A stretch of DNA of 64,000 nt. Source: Aureimonas jatrophae (GTDB taxonomy: Bacteria > Pseudomonadota > Alphaproteobacteria > Rhizobiales > Rhizobiaceae). A program made the position numbers and the translations under genes. Below the pieces are notes generated by a model. The model saw nothing but the letters and a program-made list of their open reading frames with translations, ran no database searches and was not told the DNA's origin. The stretch lies in contig NZ_FNIT01000005.1 of NCBI RefSeq assembly GCF_900104035.1, forward strand, positions 62,001 to 126,000, given 5' to 3'. Below are positions 44,671 to 53,547 of this stretch, piece after piece; positions within the stretch are counted from its first letter, which is position 1; every line of letters starts with the position of its first letter.

Positions 44671-46151
44671 TCGTACTGCTCCCGATACTTGCGGACGATG
44701 CTGAGGGCGATGATGTTGAGCCCCAGCGTGATCACGAAGAGGGTGATGCCGAGGGCGAAGGCCACCAGCGTCTGCGGCGAGTTGAACTCGAGGTCGCCCG
44801 TCAGCTGGTTGACGATCTTGACCGTGACGGTCGTCATCGCCTCGAAGGGATTGATGGTCAGGCGTGCGGCAACGCCCGCCGCCAGCACCACGATCATGGT
44901 CTCGCCGATGGCGCGCGAGGCGGTCAGCAGGAGCGCCGACACGATACCCGGGAGCGCTGCCGGCAGGACGACGCGCTTGATGGTCTCGGAGCGGGTGGCG
45001 CCGAGGCCGAGCGAGCCGTCGCGAAGCGAGCGCGGCACGGCGGTGATGATGTCGTCCGACAGCGACGACACGAACGGGATCAGCATGATGCCCATCACGA
45101 GGCCCGCCGTCAGGATCGACTGGGCCTGGATGAAGTTCGTGTAGTCGCCGGTGACGAGACCGTTGATCTGCGCCGACAGGTCGCGAAGGAAGGGTCCGAC
45201 CGTGACCAGGGCGAAGAAGCCGTAGACGATGGTCGGGATGCCGGCGAGCACTTCCAGAAGCGGCTTCACCACCGAGCGCGTCCGGGGCTTGGCGTATTCC
45301 GCCATATAGATCGCCGCGAACAGGCCGACCGGGACCGCAAACAGCATGGCCACGAAGGCGATGTAGAGCGTGCCGGCGAGAAGCGGCACGAGGCCGAACT
45401 GACCCGCCTCGCCGCTAGACCCGGCGGCCGCGAAGCGCGGATCCCAAACGGTGCCGAAGAAGAAGGTCGACGGGTCGACGCGCCGGAAGAATTCGACCGT
45501 CTCGGAGAGCATCGACATGATGATGCCGACCGTCGTCACGATTGCGATCATGGAACACAGGATCAGGATCGCGCGCACCACGATCTCGACCTGGTTGCGC
45601 GCGCGAAGGCGCGGCGCGATGCGCTTCAGGCCAAGCGCGGCGCCCGCCAGCGCGGCCAGGATCGTGATGATCGCCTTGCCGATCTGCACGGTGTTCTCGA
45701 TGCGCACCTTGGCGGCGGCCGGACGCACCATGGCGTCGTCGGTGGCGGTGGCGATGGCCACGCCCCGGCGCTGGAGAAGCGGAACGACCTCGGCGAGCGG
45801 CAGATTGTCGACGGTCGCGAACTCGTCGGACGGCAGGACGCGCATGCCGGCGGCGAGCGCGTCGATCAGCTGGGCGCGAACGGCCGGCGGCACGGCCGTG
45901 TCCGGCGCGCTGTCCTCGACGGCCTCGCGAACCGGCGCCTCGGCGATGATCGGTCCCGCGACGTTCGCGGCGATCAGCACGAGAAGCGCGGGAACCGCCG
46001 ACCACACGAACACGAAGGCCCCGTGATAAACGGGGCGCGAATGAAGCTTCTCGTCGGGCGCCGGACGCAGCGCGGCGCTGCGGCGCGCACCCACAAAGGC
46101 ACCTGCGAGCGCGATCAGAAGCGAGACCGCAAGGATCGCCAAGGACGACAT
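44667..46151 (-). CDS. pstC: Phosphate ABC transporter permease PstC (long form)
   Basis: The second membrane subunit of the phosphate importer. It has 494 residues against ~320 in E. coli, the extra length being an N-terminal membrane pair and a soluble insertion (~residues 60-170, with VDNLPLAEVVPLLQRRGVAI). The permease core includes FGLVPLLAGTLYIAFVAMLFAVPVGLFAAIYMAEYA and the EAA loop LGATRSETIKRVVLPAALPGIVSALLLTASRAIGETM. I choose ATG 46151, with GGGAG six bases upstream; the GTG at 46166 is weaker. Two strong hairpins lie in the 146 bases between pstS and this start. Confidence 0.94.
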   Translation of the reverse strand: MSSLAILAVSLLIALAGAFVGARRSAALRPAPDEKLHSRPVYHGAFVFVWSAVPALLVLIAANVAGPIIAEAPVREAVEDSAPDTAVPPAVRAQLIDALAAGMRVLPSDEFATVDNLPLAEVVPLLQRRGVAIATATDDAMVRPAAAKVRIENTVQIGKAIITILAALAGAALGLKRIAPRLRARNQVEIVVRAILILCSMIAIVTTVGIIMSMLSETVEFFRRVDPSTFFFGTVWDPRFAAAGSSGEAGQFGLVPLLAGTLYIAFVAMLFAVPVGLFAAIYMAEYAKPRTRSVVKPLLEVLAGIPTIVYGFFALVTVGPFLRDLSAQINGLVTGDYTNFIQAQSILTAGLVMGIMLIPFVSSLSDDIITAVPRSLRDGSLGLGATRSETIKRVVLPAALPGIVSALLLTASRAIGETMIVVLAAGVAARLTINPFEAMTTVTVKIVNQLTGDLEFNSPQTLVAFALGITLFVITLGLNIIALSIVRKYREQYE

Positions 46152-46219
46152 GATGGCTCCCGACACGAGGAAGCGGCCGAGCCGCCCTTAAGGGAAACGA
46201 TGGATCGCAGGAGAGACAT

Positions 46220-46289
46220 GGCATGGGGCGCGAGCGGCGCGCCCCATGCCGCAAGACGCGGGCCCGGACCGGAAGCGCCGGTCCGGGCC
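46220..46289 (-). promoter_or_regulatory. Two perfect hairpins between pstS and pstC (mRNA stabiliser/attenuator candidate)
   Basis: Directly after the pstS stop on the minus strand lie an exact 12-bp stem with a five-base loop (arms 46261-46272 and 46278-46289), and then an exact 13-bp stem, also with a five-base loop (46220-46232 and 46238-46250). Neither is followed by a T run, so full termination is not expected. Such structures at a binding-protein/permease junction commonly protect the upstream mRNA and reduce read-through. Confidence 0.65.
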
Positions 46290-46297
46290 GGTCGGCA

Positions 46298-47335
46298 TCA
46301 CATGGTCTTGCCGCCGTCGAAGTCGGCGCGATACGTCTCGCGCTCGGCATCCGGAGCCGGCACCAGGCCGTAGGTGGCAAGCGGGCTGTCGGGGCCGATC
46401 ATCTGCTCGGACAGGAAGAAGTCCGCATACTCCTTGAGGCCCGGCACCACGCCGATGTGCGCCTTCTTCACGTAGAAGAAGAGCGGACGCGACACGGGAT
46501 ACTGGCCGGTGGAGATGGTCTCGACCGAGGGCACGACGTCGTTGACGGTCGCGACCTGGAGCTTGTCCTGGTTCTGCTCGTAGAAGGCGAGGCCGAAGAC
46601 GCCGACGCCCTGCTTGTTGGCGTCGATGCGGGCCAGCGTCTCGGTGTAGTCGCCGTCGATGTCGACCGCCGCGCCGTCCTTGCGAACCTGCAGACAGGCT
46701 GCAGCCGCCGCCTTGTCGTCCATGCCGGAAGCCTTGTAGGCGTCGAGCGTGCCGGTGGCCTTGCAGCCGGCTTCGATCAGCTTGGTCTCGAAGACCTCGC
46801 GCGTGCCGTGCTTGGAGCCCGGGATGTAGGCGGCGATGTTCCAGTCGGGCAGCGCCGGGTTGGCGGCCTTCCAGGTCTTGTTCGGGTTGTCGACGAGCTT
46901 GCCGTCCGAGACCAGCTTGGCGCCGAGCGCGTTGAAGACGTCGGTCGGGGTCAGCTTCCAGTCGGAACCACCGGCGGCCGTCGCGAAGACAATGCCGTCA
47001 TAGCCGAACTTGACCTCCTGGATCTCGGTCACGCCGTTGTCCATGCAGGTCTTCTTCTCGGACTCCGAGATCGGGCGCGAGGCGTTGGCGACGTCGATCG
47101 TGTCCGGGCCGACGCCCGAGCAGAACTGCTTCAGGCCGGCGCCCGTGCCGCCGGACTCGACAACCGGGGTCGGGTAGTCGGGATACACTTCACCAAAGTT
47201 CTCGGCGACGATCTGCGCATAGGGCAGGACCGTCGAGGAACCGGCGACCTGGATCGGCTGGGCGTTCTGGGCCAGCGCCGAGGTGGCGGCCAGGGCGGTG
47301 CCGAGCGCAAGCGCGGCGAGCGAGGTCTTCAGCAA
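46298..47335 (-). CDS. pstS: Phosphate ABC transporter substrate-binding protein PstS
   Basis: Periplasmic high-affinity phosphate-binding protein. The 345-residue precursor has a signal peptide (LAALALGTALAATSALAQ) and the phosphate-binding loops QVAGSSTVLPYAQIVAENF (residues ~29-47), VESGGTGAGLKQFCSGVG and ASRPISESEKKTC; PGSKHGTREVFE carries another ligand-binding Ser/Thr cluster. The start is TTG 47335 with GGAGAG six bases before it; no nearby ATG is in frame. A Pho box lies about 100 bases upstream, and hairpins follow the stop. Confidence 0.95.
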   Translation of the reverse strand: MLKTSLAALALGTALAATSALAQNAQPIQVAGSSTVLPYAQIVAENFGEVYPDYPTPVVESGGTGAGLKQFCSGVGPDTIDVANASRPISESEKKTCMDNGVTEIQEVKFGYDGIVFATAAGGSDWKLTPTDVFNALGAKLVSDGKLVDNPNKTWKAANPALPDWNIAAYIPGSKHGTREVFETKLIEAGCKATGTLDAYKASGMDDKAAAAACLQVRKDGAAVDIDGDYTETLARIDANKQGVGVFGLAFYEQNQDKLQVATVNDVVPSVETISTGQYPVSRPLFFYVKKAHIGVVPGLKEYADFFLSEQMIGPDSPLATYGLVPAPDAERETYRADFDGGKTM

Positions 47336-47432
47336 GGGATCTCTCCGTCATGGAGTTGCGAAAGCGAACCGAGCTCCGGATCGGATCGCCTCGGGTTCCG
47401 CCAACGCTCTAAAGCGGCGGCGCAACCTCTCT

Positions 47433-47462
47433 ATGACAAGTGCGTATCCCTTTGATGACAGG
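47433..47462 (-). promoter_or_regulatory. Pho box upstream of pstS
   Basis: On the minus strand CCTGTCAT (47462-47455) and CTTGTCAT (47440-47433) are repeated exactly 22 bases apart, two turns of the helix and twice the 11-bp period of known Pho boxes (consensus repeat CTGTCAT). The middle half-site is degenerate. It points toward pstS and lies in the 150-base gap downstream of phoR, so pstS-phoB should be inducible by phosphorylated PhoB separately from phoR. Confidence 0.65.
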
Positions 47463-47485
47463 ATAAGGCACTGATACGACTGGAA

Positions 47486-48766
47486 TTATTTCGCCTCGCT
47501 GGAATCCAGTCGATCGAATCGAACGCTGAACGTCGCGCCCTCCCCCGGCTCAGAGACGATTCTCAGCCGCGTTCGATGCCGGATCAGGACGTTGCGCACG
47601 ATCGAGAGACCGAGGCCCGTCCCGCGCTCGCGCGTCTTCCCCTCGACACGATAGAAGCGCTCCGTCAGCCGCGGCAGGTGCTCGGGCGCGATGCCCTTGC
47701 CGAAGTCGCGCACCAGTGCCTCGACCTGGGGCTTGCCGGCCAGCGGCGGCGCCGTTTCGACGCCGATCTCCAAGCGTCCGCCATCGCGTCCGTACTTGAT
47801 GGCGTTCTCGGCCAGGTTGGTGAAGACCTGCACCAGTTCGTCGGTATCGCCGTTGACCCAGATCGGATCGGCTCCAATGCCCAGCAGCGTCAGCGCGACG
47901 CCGGCCTCGCGGGCTTGCGGCTCGATCTCGTGGGCGACCGATCGCAGCACGTGGGCGAGATCCGCGCGTTCCCCGGACTGGAGCTGGCGCCGCGTCTCGA
48001 TGCGCGACAGGGACAGAAGATCATCGATCAGCCGCGACATGCGACGCGACTGGTCGAGCATGATGTCGAGAAAGCGCTCGCGCGCCGCCGCATCCTCGCG
48101 CGCAGGACCCTTCAGCGTCTCGATGAAGCCGGTCAGGGAGGCGAGCGGCGTGCGCAGTTCGTGGCTCGCATTGGCGACGAAGTCGGTTCGCATGCGCTCC
48201 AGGCGGCGCGACGCGGTTTGATCGCGAAACAGGAGCAGAAGGAAGGGCGGCGGTCCGCTGCCCGCGCCGCGCACCGGCAGGACGTCGACCAGCCAGGATC
48301 GATCGACCGGACTTCGCTCCGTGAACTCGGTCGCCTGTGCATCGCCGGTCGCCACCGCCGCTTCGAGGGCTTGAAGGAGATCGGGCGAGCGGAAGCGCAG
48401 CGAGATCGGATCGCCGAGCGCGATCACGCCGAAGGGCGCGAGCGAAACGTCGTTGCGAAAGCGCAGCGCCAGCGAGCGATCCACGAGAAAGGCGGGCTCG
48501 CGCACGGCCTCGACCACCCCGCGCATGCCCGCATCCGGCCAGACGCTGCTCGCGCGAACCCGCGCCGCCGGCCCCGCCGGCCGGCGACGGCGCCACAGAC
48601 GGCTGAAGCCGTAGGACACGGCGCCCAACGCGACACATGCGAGCGCTACCTCGCGGGGCAGCGCGCCGCCCAGCGCCACGTCCAGAAGCAGGCCTGCGGC
48701 CAGGATCAGAACGGTCGGCAGCGCGCTCCAGTCACGCCGCCCGCGCCCCTCGCCTTCCGCTTCCAC
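47486..48766 (-). CDS. phoR: Phosphate regulon sensor histidine kinase PhoR
   Basis: Membrane sensor kinase for PhoB. The 426-residue protein has a short N-terminal pair of hydrophobic segments (LPTVLILAAGLLLDVALGG and REVALACVALGAVSYGF), with almost no periplasmic part, a PAS-like region (~residues 80-190), the HisKA box DFVANASHELRTPLASLTGFIETLKG with the phosphorylated His, and the ATPase boxes NLAENAIKYG, VRDFGKGI and GTGLGLSIV. The start is GTG 48766. It lies 14 bases after an unknown membrane-protein gene and probably shares its transcript; the Pho box comes after it. Confidence 0.93.
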   Translation of the reverse strand: MEAEGEGRGRRDWSALPTVLILAAGLLLDVALGGALPREVALACVALGAVSYGFSRLWRRRRPAGPAARVRASSVWPDAGMRGVVEAVREPAFLVDRSLALRFRNDVSLAPFGVIALGDPISLRFRSPDLLQALEAAVATGDAQATEFTERSPVDRSWLVDVLPVRGAGSGPPPFLLLLFRDQTASRRLERMRTDFVANASHELRTPLASLTGFIETLKGPAREDAAARERFLDIMLDQSRRMSRLIDDLLSLSRIETRRQLQSGERADLAHVLRSVAHEIEPQAREAGVALTLLGIGADPIWVNGDTDELVQVFTNLAENAIKYGRDGGRLEIGVETAPPLAGKPQVEALVRDFGKGIAPEHLPRLTERFYRVEGKTRERGTGLGLSIVRNVLIRHRTRLRIVSEPGEGATFSVRFDRLDSSEAK

Positions 48767-48780
48767 GACCGGCGCCCCGG

Positions 48781-49752
48781 TCAGGAAAGGCGCAGGATGC
48801 GCACGCGGTAGATGTCGACGTCGGTTGCCGTCCCATCGAGTCCGGTGGAAAGGGCGAGGCTTCCCCCAGACGAAAGGCCGGCGGGAACCGTGACGTCGAA
48901 GACGAAGGCTTCCTCGCTCATGGAGGTGGTGAAACGCTGGCGGTCACAGGTGCTGGTCCCGCCGAAGAGACAGCGCACGCCGAACTCGCGCGAGGCGCCG
49001 TCCGGCGACCCGGCGGTGAGCTCGATACGGATGTTGCGGCCGGCCAGCTCGCGCGCGACGCCGGGCCCGATACCGACCTCGATCTCGCCCTCGCCGCCCG
49101 ACGGTCCGCTGGCACGGACCGCGCTGCGGCCGTCGTCGCGCGCGACCGTCTCGACGCGTCCGCCGTTCGGCGTCGACAGCGCCTGCAGGTCGTCGCCGTC
49201 GAAGACGTCGATCCAATTCAGAGCCGGCAGCTCGGCGCTCTGGTCGGTCGCCGCCGGCGTCGCGGCGGGCTCATCCCCGCGCAGCAGCCCACCCACGAAA
49301 TAGGCCAGAAGCCCGAGGAGAACGGCGAGTGCGATGGCCAGAAGCGGCACGGCGAAGGGCGACTGAACGCCCCGCCGGCCCGCCGGCATCGGTTCGGCGC
49401 CCAAGGCCCCCGGCCGCCAGTCGTCGGCCGCCTCGTCCTCCACCACATCGGCTGCGTAGGCGCGTGGTTCGCGTGCGTCTCGCACATCCTCGTCGTCAGG
49501 CGCGAACGCGGCAGCGTCGGCGGCGGTGTCGTCGAGCGGTTCGTTCGAGGCGGCAAACTCGGCCTCGACGCGGTTGATGGTCTCGGCCAGCTGTTGGCGC
49601 TGCTGTAGGGCTTCCGCCTCGTCCGACCGGCGCGTCTCCAGCATGCGCTCCAGCGCCCGCTCCGAGGCGGCGTAGATGCTCTCGCGAAAGCCCGGGTCGC
49701 GCGTGTCGCCTGCTTCCAGGGCCCGCCGCAGGCTGTGTTCCATCGCGCTCAT
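48781..49752 (-). CDS. Single-pass membrane protein of unknown function upstream of phoR
   Basis: I do not recognise this 323-residue protein. The N-terminal ~140 residues are soluble, helical near the start (SIYAASERALERMLETRR, then LQQRQQLAETINRVEAEF) and then acidic and disordered. One hydrophobic helix (FAVPLLAIALAVLLGLLAYFV, ~residues 150-170) is followed by a ~150-residue domain that would be periplasmic and looks all-beta (LNWIDVFDGDDLQALSTPNG, then VRCLFGGTSTCDRQRF with two cysteines), ending VDIYRVRILRLS. This resembles a jelly-roll binding domain. GGGAG lies 6 bases before ATG 49752. The gene ends 14 bases before phoR, suggesting a joint role or merely a shared promoter. Confidence 0.68.
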   Translation of the reverse strand: MSAMEHSLRRALEAGDTRDPGFRESIYAASERALERMLETRRSDEAEALQQRQQLAETINRVEAEFAASNEPLDDTAADAAAFAPDDEDVRDAREPRAYAADVVEDEAADDWRPGALGAEPMPAGRRGVQSPFAVPLLAIALAVLLGLLAYFVGGLLRGDEPAATPAATDQSAELPALNWIDVFDGDDLQALSTPNGGRVETVARDDGRSAVRASGPSGGEGEIEVGIGPGVARELAGRNIRIELTAGSPDGASREFGVRCLFGGTSTCDRQRFTTSMSEEAFVFDVTVPAGLSSGGSLALSTGLDGTATDVDIYRVRILRLS

Positions 49753-49962
49753 GCTGTCTCCCGGCCCTGCCTGCCGATCGCGCCCCCGGAACCGTTCGCC
49801 CGAGGTGAAACGCGCCTTCCTGCAGCGCCCCGTGGGGAGCGCGTTCCGCTGGATACCGGATGGCGATGGCACCCGCAATCAGCTGCCATTCGCCCGGCTG
49901 CTGGACGAAACCGGGTCGCGACCAATCTTCCCGCTCCCGATCGATCGAGGCCATCTGCGTCC

Positions 49963-51840
49963 ATGTCGTCCAACCATCCCCATGCCGTGCCCAACCTGAT
50001 CTCGGAACATGGCGTGATCGGGGACATGAATACGCTCGCGCTGGTCGCGCAGAACGGCTCCATCGACTTCCTGTGCCACCCCAACATCGACAGCCCCAGC
50101 CTCTTCTGCGGACTGCTCGACCCGCAGCGCGGCGGCGAGTTCCGGCTCTGGGTCGACAAGGACGGGCTGAAGTTCCGCCAGATCTACCTGCCCGACACCA
50201 ACATCCTGATCACGCGCTTCCTCGGCGACAGCGGCATCGGCGAGGTCTCGGACTTCATGCCGGTCGACGGGTCGGGCCGCATCGTGCGCCGCGCGAAGGC
50301 GGTTCTCGGCGACATGCGCTTCTCGCTTCTGATCTCGCCGCGCCCCGAATACGGCGGCACCGTCCCGGAACTGCGCCCCATCCAAGGCGGCTGCGCCGTG
50401 TCGTGGCGGCGCGAAGCCGACGGCGTGCGCGACGAGGTGCATTTCCTGACCTCGTTCGAGTTCGAGATCCAAGGCACCGACGTGATCGGCCATCGCGACC
50501 TTCGCCAGGGGGAAACGGCCTATGTGGTCATGTGCCCGAACCGCGAGGGCGTGGCCCCGCTCAGCCGCGACTATGTCGCCAGCGCCTTCACCCAGACGCG
50601 CGACTTCTGGCACCACTGGGTCGCGCGGGGCTCCTATCCGGTCTACTGGCGCGAGCTCGTGGTCCGGTCGGCGCTGACGTTGAAGCTCCTCACCTCGGCG
50701 CGCAACGGCTCGATTGCCGCCGCCGGCACGTTCGGCCTGCCTGAGGTCATCGGGGGCGAGCGCAACTGGGACTATCGCTTCTGCTGGGTGCGAGACTCGG
50801 CCTTCACGCTCTATGCGCTCTCGCGGCTCAACTACTTCGACGAGGCCGAGGCGTTCATCCACTTCCTGATGGAGCGCGTGACCGAGACCGGCACCGGCGA
50901 GGATTCGGGCCTGCACATCATGTACGCGATGGACGGGGCCGAGCGCCTGCCGGAGGTCACGCTCGACTCGTTGTCGGGCTATGACGGCTCCCAGCCGGTG
51001 CGCATCGGCAATGCCGCATACCAGCAGCGCCAGATGGACATCTTCGGCGAGTTCATGGACGCCGTCTACATCTCCACGCGCGCGCGCGGTAAGCCCACCT
51101 ACGCCGTCTGGTTCAAGCTCTCGCGCCTCATGGACTGGCTCTGCGCGAACTGGCACCTGCCCGACAAGGGGATCTGGGAAAGCCGGGGGCCGGACCGCGA
51201 ATACCTGTCCTCGCGCCTGATGTGCTGGGTCGCGCTCGACCGGGGGCTGCGCATCGCCCACAACGAGTCGCTGCCCGCCGACGTGGAGCGCTGGCGCACC
51301 GAACGCGACAAGATCCAGCGGACCATCGTCGAGGAATTCTGGAACAAGGATCTCGGCGCCTTCACGCAGTACAAGGGCGGCAAGACGCTGGATGCGGTCG
51401 TGCTGCTGATGCCGCTCGTGAAGTTCATCAACCCGCGCGATCCGATGTGGACCTCGACGCTGGACGCCGTGCGCCGCAACCTCGTGCACGACTGCCTCGT
51501 GAAGCGCTATCTCAACACCGAGGAGGCCGATGGCCTCCAGGGCGAGGAAGGTGCCTTCACGATCTGCTCCTTCTGGTACGTCGAGGCGCTGGCGCGCACC
51601 GGCTACGTCGCGGAAGCGCGCCTCCTGTTCGAGAAGCTGCACGCCTACGCCAACCACCTCGGCCTTTATTCCGAGGAGCTCTCGTCGTCGGGCGACCATC
51701 TCGGCAACTTCCCGCAGGGACTGACGCACCTGTCCCTGATCTCGGCGGCGATCTGGCTCGACCGTGCCCTCAACAGCGCGAGCGACGATCCCGCCAACTT
51801 CCACCATCAGATGATCGAGGACCCCGATGGCGTCTACTGA
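49963..51840 (+). CDS. Glycoside hydrolase family 15 protein (glucoamylase/trehalase-like)
   Basis: A 625-residue cytosolic enzyme (no signal peptide) of the bacterial GH15 group, which includes glucoamylases and trehalases that release glucose. The N-terminal beta-sandwich domain (~residues 1-220) begins [27 protein letters not shown]. The (alpha/alpha)6 domain follows, with [21 protein letters not shown], the catalytic-acid region [26 protein letters not shown] and the base region [24 protein letters not shown]. The start is ATG 49963. Its last 14 bases overlap the start of the SDR gene, so the pair is translationally coupled. The substrate is not resolved by sequence alone. Confidence 0.88.
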   Translation: MSSNHPHAVPNLISEHGVIGDMNTLALVAQNGSIDFLCHPNIDSPSLFCGLLDPQRGGEFRLWVDKDGLKFRQIYLPDTNILITRFLGDSGIGEVSDFMPVDGSGRIVRRAKAVLGDMRFSLLISPRPEYGGTVPELRPIQGGCAVSWRREADGVRDEVHFLTSFEFEIQGTDVIGHRDLRQGETAYVVMCPNREGVAPLSRDYVASAFTQTRDFWHHWVARGSYPVYWRELVVRSALTLKLLTSARNGSIAAAGTFGLPEVIGGERNWDYRFCWVRDSAFTLYALSRLNYFDEAEAFIHFLMERVTETGTGEDSGLHIMYAMDGAERLPEVTLDSLSGYDGSQPVRIGNAAYQQRQMDIFGEFMDAVYISTRARGKPTYAVWFKLSRLMDWLCANWHLPDKGIWESRGPDREYLSSRLMCWVALDRGLRIAHNESLPADVERWRTERDKIQRTIVEEFWNKDLGAFTQYKGGKTLDAVVLLMPLVKFINPRDPMWTSTLDAVRRNLVHDCLVKRYLNTEEADGLQGEEGAFTICSFWYVEALARTGYVAEARLLFEKLHAYANHLGLYSEELSSSGDHLGNFPQGLTHLSLISAAIWLDRALNSASDDPANFHHQMIEDPDGVY

Positions 51841-52642
51841 CCTGAACTCCCTCCACGGCCAAACCGCCATCGTCACAGGATCGTCGTCGGGCATCGGCGA
51901 GGCGATCGCCAAGGAGTTGGCCGGTCGGGGCGCCGACGTCGTGGTGAACTATCACGGCGCCGAGCGCGACGCGCAGGCCACCGTCGACAACATCGTCGCC
52001 ATGGGTCGGCGCTCCTTCAAGGTTCAGGCCGACGTCGGATCGGAAAGCAATGTCATCGCCATGTTCGACGAGGCGGAAAGCCGCCTCGGGCCGATCGACA
52101 TCGTCGTGTCGAATGCCGGCCTGCAGCGCGACGCCAAGCTCGCCGACATGACGCTCGACGACTGGAACATGGTGATCAACACCAACCTGACGGGAGGCTT
52201 CCTGGTCGGGCGCGAGGCGGTGCGTCGCTTCCGCAAGAAGGGGCCGCGCCCCGAAGTGAGCCGCGCGCTCGGCAAGCTGATCTTCGATTCGTCGGTCCAT
52301 CAGGTGATCCCGTGGGCCTTCCACGTGAACTACGCGGCCTCCAAGGGCGGCATCAAGCTCCTGATGGAATCGATCGCGCAGGAGGTGTCCTGCGAGGGCA
52401 TCCGCGTGAATGCCGTGGGACCCGGCGCGATCGCGACCGACATCAATAAGGTCGCGCGCGAGACGCCGGGCGGCCTCGACGCGATGCTGAAGCTCATTCC
52501 CTCGGGCCGCGTCGGCGACCCGGTGGATGTCGCGCGCGTCGTCGGCTTCCTGGCCTCCGATGCGTCGGACTACATGACCGGCCAGACGCTCTTCGTGGAT
52601 GGCGGCATGACGCTGTATCCGGAGTTTCGCGGCAACGGCTGA
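51827..52642 (+). CDS. SDR oxidoreductase, glucose 1-dehydrogenase-like
   Basis: A 271-residue classical short-chain dehydrogenase close to bacterial glucose 1-dehydrogenases, which oxidise beta-D-glucose to gluconolactone with NAD(P). The cofactor motif is [34 protein letters not shown] lies in [18 protein letters not shown], and the catalytic Ser and YxxxK are in [28 protein letters not shown]. The C-terminus is [38 protein letters not shown]. Overlap with the GH15 gene suggests that glucose freed by the hydrolase is the substrate; this is inference from context. Confidence 0.85.
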   Translation: MASTDLNSLHGQTAIVTGSSSGIGEAIAKELAGRGADVVVNYHGAERDAQATVDNIVAMGRRSFKVQADVGSESNVIAMFDEAESRLGPIDIVVSNAGLQRDAKLADMTLDDWNMVINTNLTGGFLVGREAVRRFRKKGPRPEVSRALGKLIFDSSVHQVIPWAFHVNYAASKGGIKLLMESIAQEVSCEGIRVNAVGPGAIATDINKVARETPGGLDAMLKLIPSGRVGDPVDVARVVGFLASDASDYMTGQTLFVDGGMTLYPEFRGNG

Positions 52643-52673
52643 GGCCTCCTGGCCTCTATCGCGACAACAACGA

Positions 52674-52703
52674 AAAAGGCGACCTTGCGGTCGCCTTCTT
52701 GTG
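52674..52703. terminator. Bidirectional intrinsic terminator
   Basis: GGCGACC (52678-52684), loop TTGC, GGTCGCC (52689-52695) form a perfect 7-bp stem with TTCTT on the plus side and, on the minus strand, a run of five T. It lies between the converging SDR gene and trcR and should end both transcripts. Confidence 0.85.
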
Positions 52704-52721
52704 TTTCACAGGAACGAAGGC

Positions 52722-53417
52722 TCAGCCGAGCTGGTCTTCCTCGTCCTCGGGCTCCGTGCGGCGCATCGAGGTGAGCTTGGCGAAGACGGCGGCCGCATCG
52801 AGTTCCTCAGAGTCCTCGCGCGGGGCGCGGTAGCTCTGGGTCTGGGCGGCGGACAGGAGGCGCTCCTCCTCGGCTTCGACCTCTGGCCGGGGCATACCGC
52901 GCGACGCCTTCTCGACCTCGAGGTCGAGGTCGATCTGCGAGCACAGGCCGAGCGTCACCGGGTCCATCGGCTGAAGGTTCGCGGAGTTCCAGTGCGAGCG
53001 CTCACGGATCTGCTCGATCGTGTGCTTGGTCGTGCCCACCAGGCGGGAAATCTGCGGATCCTTCAGTTCGGGGTGATTGCGCACCAGCCAGAGGATCGCG
53101 TTGGGCCGGTCCTGACGCTTGGAGACCGGCGTGTAGCGCGGTCCCTTGCGCTTGGCTTCGGGCACGCGGACCTTGGGCGGCGCGATCTTCAGGCGGTGCT
53201 TGTCGTCCTTTTCGGCGCGCACGATCTCGTCGCGCGTCAGCTGGCCCGTGATGATCGGATCCATGCCCTTGATGCCCTGCGCCGACTCGCCGTCGGCGAT
53301 CGCCTTCACCTCGAGCGGATGCAACGTGCAGAACTCCGCGATCTGCTCGAAGGACAGCGAAGTATTGTCGACCAGCCAGACGGCGGTCGCCTTGGGCATC
53401 AGAAGCTGCTGAGCCAT
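52722..53417 (-). CDS. trcR: DUF1013 family protein, cell-cycle transcriptional regulator TrcR
   Basis: A 231-residue alphaproteobacterial regulator (DUF1013), named TrcR in current annotation and tied to the CtrA cell-cycle circuit. Typical segments are LMPKATAVWLVDNTSLSFEQIAEFCTLHPLEVKAIADGE (a helix-turn-helix-like start), GIKGMDPIITGQLTRDEI, and a second HTH-like part ILWLVRNHPELKDPQISRLVGTTKHTIEQIRERSHWN. The C-terminal ~60 residues are acidic and probably flexible. The start is ATG 53417. It ends beside the bidirectional terminator. Confidence 0.85.
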   Translation of the reverse strand: MAQQLLMPKATAVWLVDNTSLSFEQIAEFCTLHPLEVKAIADGESAQGIKGMDPIITGQLTRDEIVRAEKDDKHRLKIAPPKVRVPEAKRKGPRYTPVSKRQDRPNAILWLVRNHPELKDPQISRLVGTTKHTIEQIRERSHWNSANLQPMDPVTLGLCSQIDLDLEVEKASRGMPRPEVEAEEERLLSAAQTQSYRAPREDSEELDAAAVFAKLTSMRRTEPEDEEDQLG

Positions 53418-53547
53418 GGATGAACGTCTCCTGTTCGCCGGCTCCGCTGGGAACCGGCCGTGGTGGGGGCCACGCGATCTGGGAATGGCGGGACTATAGG
53501 CATTGCCTCCCGGCTTCGCAACAAATCGATGGATCGGGGCCGATTCC

